Positions 1 to 8,601 are shown, numbered from the stretch's first letter. The stretch: 35,439 nucleotides of DNA from DATBGE01 sp036558125 (GCA_036558125.1 DATBGE010000227.1:1-35439); one strand, 5' to 3'. The notes: generated by a model not told the origin, from the sequence alone. Made by a program: numbers and translations.

Positions 1-1230
1 CTGGGCCGCGGTGCGAGCGCTGCGGGATTTCTCGGCGGCGGCGGTGACTCTCTCACCAATCGCCTCGATGTAGCGTCGCACCGCAGTCACCTGCTCATTT
101 ACCTCGGCCGCCTTCTGACTCATCTCGGTTGATCCGCGCGACACCTCATTCGCCGCATCGGAGACCTGATTCGTCGCGTGCGCGGCGGCGGTGGCGGCTT
201 CGTCTACTCCGCGGGCCGACTGGTAAAGGCGGTCGGTGGTGGCGAGGATCCCGCGGTGCAGAGCCTGGAGTTGGCTCGCCATCTCGTCGAAGGTGCGGGC
301 CAGTACACCGATTTCATCGTCCTGCCGAATTCCGCTGCGACAGGAGAGATCGCCCGCCGAGATTCGCGCCGCCGCCTGCTCGATCCCGCTGAGCGGCCGC
401 AGCAACCTCCGGGTGATCAGATAGAGGCCCGCGATCGCGACCAGCGCAGACGCCAGGCCAATCAAGAGGAAGGTCCGCGCGAGTGCCCACGAGGCGCTAT
501 GCGCCGCCTTGGCGAAGGGATCGAACCGCAGCCCGCCGTAGAGGATTCCCACGACCCCTTTGTCCTGACTCACGATCGGCTCGTAGCGGGTCCAGCGATC
601 CTGTCCCGCGACCAGCGCCCTTCCGCCATAGGCTACACCCGAGGCGAAGACCGCGCCGGCGCCGGCGTTGCGGCCGGTGACGGGGCTGCGGGTCGGCATG
701 ATGGTGAGATTGGCGCGACGCATCACGCCCATGCTGTCGGCGCGGGTCACCGTGGTCACCAGCCGGAGCGCCCGTCCATTCGGGGCATCGCCCACGGTGG
801 AATCGGGAGAAGGCAGCGAGCGAATGCGCTGCGCTACCGTCATCTCCATTCCGGTGAGGCTGTCCAATTCGACCAGCATCCGCTCGACGTCGGGATTGCC
901 CAGGATCGGTACCGTCCCTTTGTAGAGATGGGCGCTCAACCGTTCGCGCGTTTTCCAGGCGTCGACGCGGCCGTTGCCGTTGAACAGCTCGACCAGTGGC
1001 TCTACACCGGTCGCGTCCACCAGCCGCCATGGACCGGGGAAGCGCTGGTCGAACATGGCCCGGGCCAGAGCCAGATTTCCATCGAGCTGGGCGCTCGCCT
1101 GTTGCAGCTGCAGCGTGAGCACTCTGCGGTCCGCGGCCCGCCAGGCGAAATACCCCGTAAGCAACAGGCCGACTGCCACCACCGCGCTCGAGGCCGCAGC
1201 TACCTTGGCGGCGACGTTCCACCGATCCAT
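1..1230 (-). CDS. Methyl-accepting chemotaxis protein, C-terminus cut by window edge
   Basis: The frame is open from an ATG at 1230 to base 1 (410 codons) with no stop, so the gene continues to the left of the window. A GGGGAGGT ribosome binding site lies 7-8 bases before the ATG. Visible parts are a first membrane segment (about residues 10-29), a periplasmic Cache-like sensor region (about 40-245) containing GVVGILYGGLRFDPF, typical of Cache-type chemoreceptors, a second membrane segment (253-272), a HAMP domain (273-325, with RPLSGIEQAAARI and DEIGVLARTFDEM), and then the start of the helical signalling region rich in Ala, Glu and Ser. The signalling hairpin tip that contacts CheA/CheW is beyond the edge. 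The gene starts 19 bases after the rseP stop on the same strand and may be the last gene of that operon. The ligand is unknown. A non-chemotaxis sensor with the same N-terminal layout is possible but less likely given the coiled tail. Confidence 0.85.
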   Translation of the reverse strand, partial: MDRWNVAAKVAAASSAVVAVGLLLTGYFAWRAADRRVLTLQLQQASAQLDGNLALARAMFDQRFPGPWRLVDATGVEPLVELFNGNGRVDAWKTRERLSAHLYKGTVPILGNPDVERMLVELDSLTGMEMTVAQRIRSLPSPDSTVGDAPNGRALRLVTTVTRADSMGVMRRANLTIMPTRSPVTGRNAGAGAVFASGVAYGGRALVAGQDRWTRYEPIVSQDKGVVGILYGGLRFDPFAKAAHSASWALARTFLLIGLASALVAIAGLYLITRRLLRPLSGIEQAAARISAGDLSCRSGIRQDDEIGVLARTFDEMASQLQALHRGILATTDRLYQSARGVDEAATAAAHATNQVSDAANEVSRGSTEMSQKAAEVNEQVTAVRRYIEAIGERVTAAAEKSRSARTAAQ

Positions 1231-1249
1231 AGCAGCGTTACCTCCCCGA

Positions 1250-2614
1250 CTAGATGCCGATCAGCCGGCGAATGTCGTTTGAGAACGCCAGGACCATCAG
1301 TGAGACGATGAGCACCAGCCCGACCAACGTCAGCCGCTCCCGGAGCTTGAGGGACGGCGGACGACGCAGCACAACCTCGGCCAGGAGAAAAAGGAACTGC
1401 CCGCCATCGAGCACCGGAATAGGCAGCAGGTTGAGGATGGCGAGGTTGACAGAGATCAGCCCCATGAAGGCGAGAAAAGTGTCGAAGCCAAGCTTCGCAC
1501 TCTGCGCTGCCAGCTGGCCGATCAGAATAGGGCCGCCGACTTCACGACTCGAAATTCGGGCAGAGAGCAGTCCCTGCACGGTGCGCACGATCTGGGTAGA
1601 CGCAGCGAGTGTGGCCCGGGTACCCGCGCCGAAGGCCTCAGTCAGCGAGTAGGGACGGCGTTCCCAGTTGACCGCCTCGCGGAACGCGACACCGATCTTC
1701 CCGACTTGCTTCCCCGCCTCGGCCACAGCCTCCGGCGTGATCGTGAGATCGACTGGTCCACCGGCACGTCCAACCCGGAACTTCAGAGGAGTTCCGATGC
1801 TGCTGCGGATCGCAGGTACGACCACGTCGCGGGACTCGACGGGGGAATCGTTGAGCGCCAGGATCGTGTCGCCGGGCAACAGGCCACCTTTGTGGCCCGG
1901 CCGGCCGCTCTCCACCGTCTCGACCAGCGGCAAATGGGCCGGCGCGATGGCATTCAAGACCCGGGCCCGATCAACCAGCGCCGCCGGATGAATGTGAATC
2001 GGCAGCGCCCGCCCATCGGCCAGGTGCACGACGACCGAATCGCCGGAGCCGGCACCGATCAGCTCCTGGACCTCGTTCCAGGAGTGGACCGGCTTGTCAT
2101 CGATGGCGACGATGCTGTCTCCCGGATGCATCGCGGCGAGCGCTTCGGCGCCCGGTGGCAGGCTGTCCGCGGTAACGGCCCCAACCCTGGTGACCGGATC
2201 GATTTGCTCGCCGTTCTTGGCCGCGAGAAACACAAAGGCGGACCAGGCGAACAGCACGTTCATGGTGACGCCGGCCAGGATGACCACCATCCGCTTCCAC
2301 ACCGGCTTGGCCTCGAACATCCGGTCAGGCGGAATGTTCGCGATATCCGACGAACCGCCCTCGAGCGCGGAGCTGTCGGCCCCTTCTTCCGCCGTGGCCA
2401 TCTTCACGTAGCCGCCGAGCGGCAGCCAGGAGATGGAATACTCGGTCTCTCCGATCTTCCGGGTGAGCCACTTGATCGGTGAACCCAGGCCGAGGGAGAA
2501 GCGGTGCACGTAGATCCCCGCCCACTTTGCGGCGATGAAATGCCCCGCCTCGTGCACGAAGATCAGGACGCCGAGAGTGACGACCAGGGGCCACAGGTAA
2601 TCAAAGACGCTCAC
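1250..2614 (-). CDS. rseP: Site-2 zinc metalloprotease RseP
   Basis: Intramembrane protease of the S2P family (M50). In other bacteria it cuts anti-sigma factors and leftover signal peptides inside the inner membrane. The 454-residue product has the zinc-binding HEAGH motif at residues 21-25 in the first membrane segment and the second catalytic motif LDG at 402-404, within NLLPIPVLDGG. Two PDZ domains lie between them (about 135-200 and 215-300), the usual number for the RseP type. C-terminal membrane segments follow. The start is GTG, overlapping the dxr stop by 4 bases (GTGA), which supports this start and translational coupling. The position at the end of the frr-uppS-cdsA-dxr run is classical. 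No anti-sigma factor substrate is encoded in the window. Confidence 0.95.
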   Translation of the reverse strand: MSVFDYLWPLVVTLGVLIFVHEAGHFIAAKWAGIYVHRFSLGLGSPIKWLTRKIGETEYSISWLPLGGYVKMATAEEGADSSALEGGSSDIANIPPDRMFEAKPVWKRMVVILAGVTMNVLFAWSAFVFLAAKNGEQIDPVTRVGAVTADSLPPGAEALAAMHPGDSIVAIDDKPVHSWNEVQELIGAGSGDSVVVHLADGRALPIHIHPAALVDRARVLNAIAPAHLPLVETVESGRPGHKGGLLPGDTILALNDSPVESRDVVVPAIRSSIGTPLKFRVGRAGGPVDLTITPEAVAEAGKQVGKIGVAFREAVNWERRPYSLTEAFGAGTRATLAASTQIVRTVQGLLSARISSREVGGPILIGQLAAQSAKLGFDTFLAFMGLISVNLAILNLLPIPVLDGGQFLFLLAEVVLRRPPSLKLRERLTLVGLVLIVSLMVLAFSNDIRRLIGI

Positions 2615-3741
2615 TTCAACACCTCAGTGGCGCGGGCCCGGGACCAACGATCCGCGGCGCGCACGGTATCGAGATCACCGGCGGGGGCCGGCTCATGCTC
2701 ATCGAGAACTCGTTCAATCGTGTCGGAAATGCGACCAAACGGCACCCGTCCATCGAGGAATGCCGCCACCGCCGTTTCATTGGCGGCGTTGAACACCGCG
2801 GGAGCAGTCCCGCCGGCCCGTCCCGCCGAAAGCCCGGCAGAATACGCCCGGAAGACGTCGCTCCGGACGGGCTCGAAGGTGAGGACACCAGCCTGCACCG
2901 GATCGAAGCGAGGCACGCCCTGATCGGGGAGTCGCGCCGGGTAAGTCAAAGCGTAGAGAATGGGCAATTCCATCGAAGGAAATGCGATCTGGGCAATGAC
3001 GCTTCCGTCACAATACTCGACCAGCGCGTGGACGATGCTCTGGGGATGGACCACCACATCGAGGGTGTCGTAGCCCAGCCCGAAGAAATGGTGAGCCTCG
3101 ATCAGCTCGAGCGCCTTGTTCGCCAGTGTCGCGCTGTCCACAGTGACCTTGTTTCCCATGCTCCAGGTCGGATGGTTAAGCGCTTCCTTTACCGTCGCCG
3201 CCCGGATCCGTTCCGGCTCCCACTCGCGGAAAGGACCGCCCGAGGCTGTCAGGATTACCCGGGCGAGTCCGCTGTCCCGCCCCTGGAGACATTGCAGCAC
3301 CGCACTGTGCTCCGAATCCACCGGGACCAGCTCACCGCCACCGCCACAGGCGGCAGCCCGCACCAGGTCGCCGGCCATGACCAGCGTTTCCTTGTTGGCC
3401 AAGGCGACGCGCTTACCGGCGCGCAGCGCCGCCAGAGTCGCGTCCAGTCCGGCCGAACCGACCACCGCGTTGAGTACGATGTCAACGTCGGGGTGGGTCG
3501 CTGCTTCGACCAGAGCCTCGGGCCCCGTCTTGCTGATCAGCGCGGAATAAGCCGGTTGCCACTGGGCCACCTGGCGGCCCAATGCCGCGTCGTTGCTCCG
3601 GGCCGTCAGCGCCACGACCCGGAAGTGATCGCGCTGTCTCCCGATCACCGCGAGCGCGCTCTTTCCGATCGAGCCGGTGGACCCGAGGATCGCGACTCCT
3701 CGGGTCTTGGCGGGCGGGCTGTTCTTCGGCTGATGACGCAT
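2611..3741 (-). CDS. dxr: 1-deoxy-D-xylulose 5-phosphate reductoisomerase
   Basis: Second enzyme of the MEP isoprenoid pathway: it converts DXP to 2-C-methyl-D-erythritol 4-phosphate with NADPH and a divalent metal in the cytoplasm. The 376-residue protein shows the NADPH motif GSTGSIG at residues 20-26, the ANKETLVMAG segment, and the metal/substrate segment VPVDSEHSA with its Asp and Glu ligands. Length is normal for the family. The ATG shares one base with the cdsA stop (TGATG) and the end overlaps rseP by four bases. Its product feeds the undecaprenyl pyrophosphate made by uppS two genes upstream. Confidence 0.97.
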   Translation of the reverse strand: MRHQPKNSPPAKTRGVAILGSTGSIGKSALAVIGRQRDHFRVVALTARSNDAALGRQVAQWQPAYSALISKTGPEALVEAATHPDVDIVLNAVVGSAGLDATLAALRAGKRVALANKETLVMAGDLVRAAACGGGGELVPVDSEHSAVLQCLQGRDSGLARVILTASGGPFREWEPERIRAATVKEALNHPTWSMGNKVTVDSATLANKALELIEAHHFFGLGYDTLDVVVHPQSIVHALVEYCDGSVIAQIAFPSMELPILYALTYPARLPDQGVPRFDPVQAGVLTFEPVRSDVFRAYSAGLSAGRAGGTAPAVFNAANETAVAAFLDGRVPFGRISDTIERVLDEHEPAPAGDLDTVRAADRWSRARATEVLK

Positions 3742-4610
3742 CAGATGATCCCGACCAGGCGATAGAACGCCGCCGAGACCGGCAGCACGAAATAGAGCGA
3801 ATCAAACCGGTCGAGAATACCGCCGTGTCCCGGAATGATCGCCGAGGAATCCTTGAGACCCACTTCACGCTTGAAGAGCGACTCCACAAGATCGCCGATT
3901 TGGCCGATGATTCCGAGGATCAGCGCGAAGATCAATCCCTGGGTGATCGGGAGCGCGACACCCTGCTTTTCCAGAACCAGACCATTGAGCAGTGGGACGG
4001 TCGCGAGCGCGGCAAGGACCCCGGCGACACTGCCCGACCAGGTCTTTCCCGGACTGATCGCCGGCCAGAGCTTGGGACCGCCAATCAGCTTTCCGGCGAA
4101 CATCGCGGCGGTATCACAAACCCAGGTGATGACCAGCGGAGTGAACACCAGCCAGGCCCCGGCCCAGGAACGTCCCGGTTCGGTAAAATGCCGAATCGCA
4201 AGCAGAGTGGCGGGAAGACCGGAGGTGTAGCCCACCGCGAAAACGGTAATGGCGGTCGCGGCGAGGGGCCGACCGCTGGGAGTGCGACGAGCCAACGCCA
4301 GCGTGAGTGTCGCGACCAGCCAAAGAGCGGCGAGGAACCAGGAATTTCCCAGCAGGAAGGCCAGCCAGCCGCCCGGCGTGGTTATCGAGAGGTAGACCAG
4401 AACCGGCAGCAGGGCGGCAGAGGCCATTCCCCAGCGTGAAAGCGGGGCGATCTCCTGCCGTCGGGCGAAATCGAACAACTCCCTCGAGCCGAGCGCACCG
4501 ATAATCGCGAGCAGTCCGACGAGAGGCCACCCGCCGAACCAGACGACGCCGAGCGCCACGGGAATGGCGATGACGGCGAAGGAGACGCGCTGGAAGAGAT
4601 TGGAGGCCAT
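3741..4610 (-). CDS. cdsA: Phosphatidate cytidylyltransferase (CDP-diglyceride synthase)
   Basis: Integral membrane enzyme that makes CDP-diacylglycerol from phosphatidic acid and CTP, the branch point for phospholipids. The 289-residue product is almost entirely hydrophobic helices. It carries the family signature near the C-terminus: SLFKREVGLKDSS followed by PGHGGILDRFDS, with the conserved KR, KD, HGG and DR(F)D residues. The ATG at 4610 is at the end of a spacer filled with a heptad inverted repeat, and no Shine-Dalgarno is visible because the repeat arm ends five bases from the start codon. The other gene borders in this run are overlaps or four-base gaps, so the 94-base gap before cdsA is unusual. 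Confidence 0.95.
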   Translation of the reverse strand: MASNLFQRVSFAVIAIPVALGVVWFGGWPLVGLLAIIGALGSRELFDFARRQEIAPLSRWGMASAALLPVLVYLSITTPGGWLAFLLGNSWFLAALWLVATLTLALARRTPSGRPLAATAITVFAVGYTSGLPATLLAIRHFTEPGRSWAGAWLVFTPLVITWVCDTAAMFAGKLIGGPKLWPAISPGKTWSGSVAGVLAALATVPLLNGLVLEKQGVALPITQGLIFALILGIIGQIGDLVESLFKREVGLKDSSAIIPGHGGILDRFDSLYFVLPVSAAFYRLVGII

Positions 4611-4615
4611 GTTGA

Positions 4616-4696
4616 GCCGTCAGCCGTCAGCCGTCAGACGCACGACAACCGAATCAATCATCGGGAGCTGACGGCTGGAGGCTGACGGCTGACGGC
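4616..4696. repeat. Heptad repeat arranged as an inverted repeat
   Basis: The uppS-cdsA spacer holds three tandem copies of GCCGTCA (4616-4637) facing the complementary units CTGACGGCT (4668-4676) and CTGACGGCTGACGGC (4682-4696). The arms can pair over about 15-22 bases around a 30-44 base loop. In the mRNA the hairpin would end 5 bases before the cdsA ATG. It resembles a small mobile or slippage-prone extragenic palindrome; the family is unknown. Confidence 0.8.
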
Positions 4697-4704
4697 CGCT
4701 TTCC

Positions 4705-5445
4705 TCAAACCGACACCTTGCCGAATCGCCGGTCCCGCTTCTGAAAGTCGAGAATCGCCTCGAACAGATGACGGCGGGTGAAATCGGGCCACAGCACCGG
4801 CGTCACATACAACTCGGCGTAGGCCAGCTGCCAGAGCAGGAAGTTGGAAATCCGGAGCTCGCCCGAGGTCCGGATCAGCAGGTCGGGGTCGGGCCAGGGC
4901 GCGGTATAGAGCCGGCGGCTCACCGCTTCTTCGTCGATTTCGCTCGGTTTGATCCGCCCGGCGGCGACATCCTCGGCCAGCATCCGGGCGGCGCGGGTGA
5001 TTTCGGCGCGGGAGCCGTAGGAGATGCAGATGTTGAGCGCGAGGGCTTCGCCGGTCGCGGTCTCGGAGGTCAGGCGATCTACCGCCTGTCGTGCCGAGGG
5101 ACTCAACCGGGTCAGGTCCCCCAGAAAGCGGACCGCGACACCCTGCTGCCGCAGCTCGGCCATTTCCTTCGCGATGTACTCCTGGAGCAGGCTCATCAGC
5201 GCGTCGATTTCCGGCGCCGGACGGCTCCAGTTTTCCTGGCTGAAAGCGAACAGGGTGAGGACCTCCACTCCGGCGGCAAGCGCTCCTTCCACCGCCTCCC
5301 GCACCGACTTCATGCCCGCCTTGTGGCCGAGGGGGCGAGGGAGAGCCCGCTTACCCGCCCAGCGGCCATTGCCATCCATGATGATGGCGATGTGAGCCGG
5401 TACCGCGCCGTTCACCTTCACCTGCGACAGCAGATCCTCACCCAT
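4705..5445 (-). CDS. uppS: Undecaprenyl diphosphate synthase (cis-prenyltransferase)
   Basis: Condenses farnesyl-PP with isopentenyl-PP units to build the C55 lipid carrier for peptidoglycan and O-antigen. The 246-residue product has the hallmark HIAIIMDGNGRWA at residues 18-30, whose Asp24 coordinates magnesium. It also has HKAGMKSVREAVE, the FSQENWSRP segment, and the C-terminal DPDLLIRTSGELRISNFLLW region with the IPP-binding Arg and Ser residues. Length is typical. The ATG lies four bases after the frr stop, with GGAAG as a modest ribosome binding site inside the end of frr. Operon member with the MEP enzyme dxr. Confidence 0.97.
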   Translation of the reverse strand: MGEDLLSQVKVNGAVPAHIAIIMDGNGRWAGKRALPRPLGHKAGMKSVREAVEGALAAGVEVLTLFAFSQENWSRPAPEIDALMSLLQEYIAKEMAELRQQGVAVRFLGDLTRLSPSARQAVDRLTSETATGEALALNICISYGSRAEITRAARMLAEDVAAGRIKPSEIDEEAVSRRLYTAPWPDPDLLIRTSGELRISNFLLWQLAYAELYVTPVLWPDFTRRHLFEAILDFQKRDRRFGKVSV

Positions 5446-5449
5446 CGGT

Positions 5450-6013
5450 TCAGACTTCCATGATCTCCGCTTCCTTGGCGGAGATCAGCTGATCGATCTG
5501 CCGGATGTGATCGTCGGTAAGCTTCTGGATCTCCTTCTCCCCGCGTGACCGCTCGTCCTCGGCGATCTTCTCCAGCTTCTTCACTTTGCTGTGCGCTTCG
5601 CCACGCGCGTGACGCACCGCGACCCGGCCTTCTTCGGCCAGCTTGTGGATCACCTTTACCAGATCCTTGCGCCGCTCTTCGGTGAGCGACGGAATCGGAA
5701 TCCGGATGAGCCCGCCCTGACTGGCGGGGTTCAGGCCCAGATCGGATTCGCGGATCGCCTTCTCGATGGCCGGAGCAAGGGACTTGTCGAACGGCTGCAC
5801 GGTGAGCAGCCGCGCCTCGGGAGCCGCCACCAGGCCGACCTGATTGAGCGGGACCTCGCTGCCGTAGGCCTCCACCCGGATGATGTCGAGCAGCGACGTC
5901 GTCGCCTTGCCGCTCCGAATTCCGGAGAATTCGCGGCGAGTGTTCTCCACCGCCTTGTGCATCAGTTCACGGGCGTGCTTGACCAGCTCGGGAATGCTGT
6001 TCGGTGTGCTCAT
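5450..6013 (-). CDS. frr: Ribosome recycling factor
   Basis: Splits post-termination ribosomes together with EF-G. The 187 residues match the usual ~185 and show the two-domain layout: a long three-helix bundle (residues 1-30 and 105-187) flanking the small beta domain. Recognisable segments are REFSGIRSGKATTSLLD, NPASQGGLIRIPIPSLTEER and RRKDLVKVIHKLAEEGRVAV. The ATG overlaps the pyrH stop by four bases (ATGA), the common pyrH-frr coupling. Confidence 0.97.
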   Translation of the reverse strand: MSTPNSIPELVKHARELMHKAVENTRREFSGIRSGKATTSLLDIIRVEAYGSEVPLNQVGLVAAPEARLLTVQPFDKSLAPAIEKAIRESDLGLNPASQGGLIRIPIPSLTEERRKDLVKVIHKLAEEGRVAVRHARGEAHSKVKKLEKIAEDERSRGEKEIQKLTDDHIRQIDQLISAKEAEIMEV

Positions 6014-6720
6014 TGGACGATCGTCCCCACCGGCTCGCCGCGCAGGACGCGGTCGAGATTACCGGCCTGGTTCATGTTGAAGACGATGATCGGAAGCTTG
6101 TTGGTCTGGCAGAGACCGAAGGCGCTTCGGTCCATGACCTCGTATCCGTTCACCAGAGCATCCTGGAAGGATAGATCCGGAATGAGCCGCGCTGCGGGAT
6201 CCTTCTTGGGGTCCGCAGTAAACACCCCGTCCACGTTGGTCCCTTTGAGTATCGCGTCCGCTTCGATCTCCAATGCCCGGAGAACGGCGGCCGTATCAGT
6301 CGAGAAATAGGGGTTTCCGGTTCCACCAGCAAAGATAACGAGGCGCCCCTTCTCCATGTGGCGGAGGGCCCGGCGGCGGATGTACGGCTCGGCCAGCGAT
6401 TCCATCCGGATCGCGGTCATCACCCGGGTCTGAACCCCTTTGCGCTCGAGGATGTCCTGCACCGCCAGAGCGTTGATGACCGTGGCCAGCATCCCCATGT
6501 AGTCGGCGGAGACCCGGTCCAGCCCCTGCCGGCTCGCCGTGGTTCCTCGCAGGATGTTGCCCCCACCCACGACGAGGCTCAGCTGGATTCCCCGGGAATG
6601 CACAGTGAGGAGCTCGTCGGCGAAGGATTCGACCACTTTGAAGTCGAGTCCATATCCCTTCTCGCCGGCGAGCGCCTCCCCGGAAAGTTTGAGCAGCGCG
6701 CGGGCGTAGGCCCGTCGCAT
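6010..6720 (-). CDS. pyrH: UMP kinase
   Basis: Phosphorylates UMP to UDP in de novo pyrimidine synthesis; member of the amino-acid kinase fold, hexameric in bacteria. The 236-residue protein has the N-terminal LLKLSGEALAG phosphate loop, the VVGGGNILRG segment, the GTGNPYFSTDTAAVLRA substrate region, and the NVDGVFTADP motif. GGGAGAGG precedes the ATG, which shares one base with the tsf stop (TGATG). The order tsf-pyrH-frr is one of the most conserved in bacteria. Confidence 0.97.
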   Translation of the reverse strand: MRRAYARALLKLSGEALAGEKGYGLDFKVVESFADELLTVHSRGIQLSLVVGGGNILRGTTASRQGLDRVSADYMGMLATVINALAVQDILERKGVQTRVMTAIRMESLAEPYIRRRALRHMEKGRLVIFAGGTGNPYFSTDTAAVLRALEIEADAILKGTNVDGVFTADPKKDPAARLIPDLSFQDALVNGYEVMDRSAFGLCQTNKLPIIVFNMNQAGNLDRVLRGEPVGTIVQ

Positions 6721-7598
6721 CAGCCCTCTCCCACCTTGAACCGCGCGAAGCCCTTCGCGGTTACCTGGGCGCCGACCTGTTTGGAGCCCTCCTTCACAAG
6801 GTCACCGACGGTCTTCTTGTCGTCCTTCACGAAAGTCTGCCCCAGCAGGGTCCGGTCGTTCACAAACTTCTTGACCTTTCCCTCGACGATCTTGCCGCGA
6901 ATATTCTCGGGCTTCCCTTCCTGCGCCACCTGATCCTCGGCGATGCGCCGCTCCCGCGCGATAGTCTCGGCGGGGAGATCGGATTCCACGATTCCGATTG
7001 GCGTAGGATCAGCCGAGGCAATGTGGTGCATCATCTCCTTGGCCAGCGCCGCAAGCGGCTCGCCCCTGGGGCCTTCCAACTGAAGCAGCACGCCCACCTG
7101 ACCGGTGAAGTGCTCGTAGCCGGCGACGATCCCTCCTTGCTCGGTAAACCGAGCCACCCGCTTGAGAGCCATTGCCTCTCCGGTCTTGCCGGAGAACGCC
7201 TTCACCGCCTCACGTACAGTAGTGCCGCGGAACTGTTGGTCGTCCAAAACGCTCCCCGCATGGACGCCGATAGGAGCATGCTGCACGGCGTGCTTGGCGA
7301 GATCACGGGCAAGAGCAACGAATTCAGCAGTCCGCGCCACGAAGTCGGTCTCGCAGTCCAACTCGATCATCGCGGCTGACTCACCATCCGCGGAAGCTTC
7401 GATCGCCACCAGCCCCTGCGAAGCGCTCCGCTCCATCCGGGTCTCGGCCTTCGCGATGCCCTTCTTGCGCAGGATTTCGACGGCCTTGTCCATGTCGCCC
7501 TGCGCTTCCTCGAGGGCCTTCTTGCAATCCAGCATGCCCGCGCCGGTCCGGGCGCGGAGCTGGGCTACATCCTTCGCTGAGATCGCCATCGTGCTCAT
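6720..7598 (-). CDS. tsf: Elongation factor Ts
   Basis: Guanine nucleotide exchange factor for EF-Tu. The 292 residues include the N-terminal UBA-like domain with the RARTGAGMLDCKKAL signature and the core ending in ELDCETDFVARTAEF, both diagnostic. Two dimerisation-type core subdomains follow. The start at 7598 (residues MSTMAIS) has GGAAAG six bases upstream; an internal ATG at 7589 (MAIS) is the alternative. The gene follows rpsB after a 91-base spacer that contains a long hairpin, so its expression may be set separately from S2. Confidence 0.96.
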   Translation of the reverse strand: MSTMAISAKDVAQLRARTGAGMLDCKKALEEAQGDMDKAVEILRKKGIAKAETRMERSASQGLVAIEASADGESAAMIELDCETDFVARTAEFVALARDLAKHAVQHAPIGVHAGSVLDDQQFRGTTVREAVKAFSGKTGEAMALKRVARFTEQGGIVAGYEHFTGQVGVLLQLEGPRGEPLAALAKEMMHHIASADPTPIGIVESDLPAETIARERRIAEDQVAQEGKPENIRGKIVEGKVKKFVNDRTLLGQTFVKDDKKTVGDLVKEGSKQVGAQVTAKGFARFKVGEG

Positions 7599-7626
7599 GT
7601 CATGCTTTCCAGATGTGATAGTGAAA

Positions 7627-7659
7627 CCGCCGTCCTGGGCCCCGAGGGCCGGACGGCGG
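7627..7659 (-). terminator. Hairpin between rpsB and tsf (attenuator-like)
   Basis: Arms CCGCCGTCC (7627-7635) and GGACGGCGG (7651-7659) pair perfectly, continued by GGCCC/GGGCC around a CGA loop with a two-base bulge. On the transcribed minus strand the stem is followed at once by TTTCAC, a short U run. This looks like a partial terminator lowering tsf relative to rpsB. E. coli also has a termination site between these two genes; activity here is inferred. Confidence 0.6.
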
Positions 7660-7689
7660 CGACTCGTATGCGGTCCAACACCGCCGGGG

Positions 7690-8565
7690 TTACGCTTCCG
7701 TCTCGCCCGCCGGGCTGGGCGCCTGCTCCTCGTGCTTCAAGCGAGCCGCGATCGCTTCGGGCTTGGGCCGCCGCTTGCGGCGGGGCCGGCGCTTGCGCCG
7801 CTCGGCATCCACGTCGCCCTCGCTGCCGCCATCCGTGCTGTAGGTCTCGGCCTCGGCGTCCTCAGCCGCTTCCCGGATCGGACTCTGGGCTCTCGCCTCT
7901 TTAATGATCTCGCTCAGCGCACCGGTGATCAGGGAGACCGCGCGGATCGCATCGTCGTTCCCCGGAATCGGAACCGTGATCACGTCGGGGTCCGCGTTGG
8001 TGTCCACGATCGCCACGACCGGGATACCAAGCTTGTTGGCCTCCTGCACCGCGATCTTTTCCTTCTTCGCATCCACCACGAAGAGCGCGCCCGGAAGCCG
8101 ACCCATCTGTTTGATGCCTTCCAGGTTGCGGCTCAGCTTCTCCCGCTCCCGCTCGAAGAGCAGCTTTTCCTTCTTGGTGTAATTCTCGAACTCACCATCC
8201 GCCGCGCCCTGCTCCAGCTCCCGCAGGCGGCGCAGCTGCTTCTTGATGGTCTGGAAGTTGGTGAGCATCCCGCCCAGCCAGCGCTCGGTCACGTAGTACG
8301 AGCCGCAGGTCTCCGCCTCGGCCTGCACGATACCCTTGAGCTGTTTCTTAGTGCAGACGAAGAGGACTCCCTCCCCCTTGAGCACCACACCCTTCAGGAG
8401 CTCCTGGGCCTGGATGATCTGCCTGAGCGTCTTCTGGAGGTCGATGATGTAGATGCCCGAGCGCTCGGCGAAGATGAAGCGCCGCATCTTGGGGTTCCAC
8501 CGCCGGGTCTGGTGCCCGAAGTGAACGCCCGCTTCGAGGAGGTCCTGCAACTGAGGCTGTGCCAT
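7690..8565 (-). CDS. rpsB: 30S ribosomal protein S2
   Basis: Small-subunit protein that binds late and helps S1 to dock. The S2 core is clear: the N-terminal LLEAGVHFGHQTRRWNPKM, then RSGIYIIDLQKT, the coiled-coil insert, and PGALFVVDAKKEKIAVQEA with NADPDVITVPIPGNDDAIR. The ATG at 8565 (MAQPQLQ) is chosen because homology begins there; an upstream in-frame TTG at 8586 would add seven residues. No good Shine-Dalgarno is seen for either. The 291-residue length exceeds the usual ~240. The surplus is a C-terminal tail, first acidic and then strongly basic (RRKRRPRRKRRPK), ending acidic again. Such a tail could touch rRNA or S1, but its role is not known. Confidence 0.96.
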   Translation of the reverse strand: MAQPQLQDLLEAGVHFGHQTRRWNPKMRRFIFAERSGIYIIDLQKTLRQIIQAQELLKGVVLKGEGVLFVCTKKQLKGIVQAEAETCGSYYVTERWLGGMLTNFQTIKKQLRRLRELEQGAADGEFENYTKKEKLLFEREREKLSRNLEGIKQMGRLPGALFVVDAKKEKIAVQEANKLGIPVVAIVDTNADPDVITVPIPGNDDAIRAVSLITGALSEIIKEARAQSPIREAAEDAEAETYSTDGGSEGDVDAERRKRRPRRKRRPKPEAIAARLKHEEQAPSPAGETEA

Positions 8566-8601
8566 GCGGATGATGCCGTCTTTCAATTGGGGTTAGTCGT
8601 C

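Noticed and set aside
178..1311. Long plus-strand reading frame opposite the chemoreceptor
   Set aside because: It is antisense to a clear HAMP/Cache protein; its translation has no family features and reflects GC-rich codon bias.
2695..4439. Long plus-strand frames opposite dxr and cdsA
   Set aside because: The minus-strand frames carry diagnostic motifs of both enzymes, while the plus-strand products are Arg/Gly-rich without pattern.
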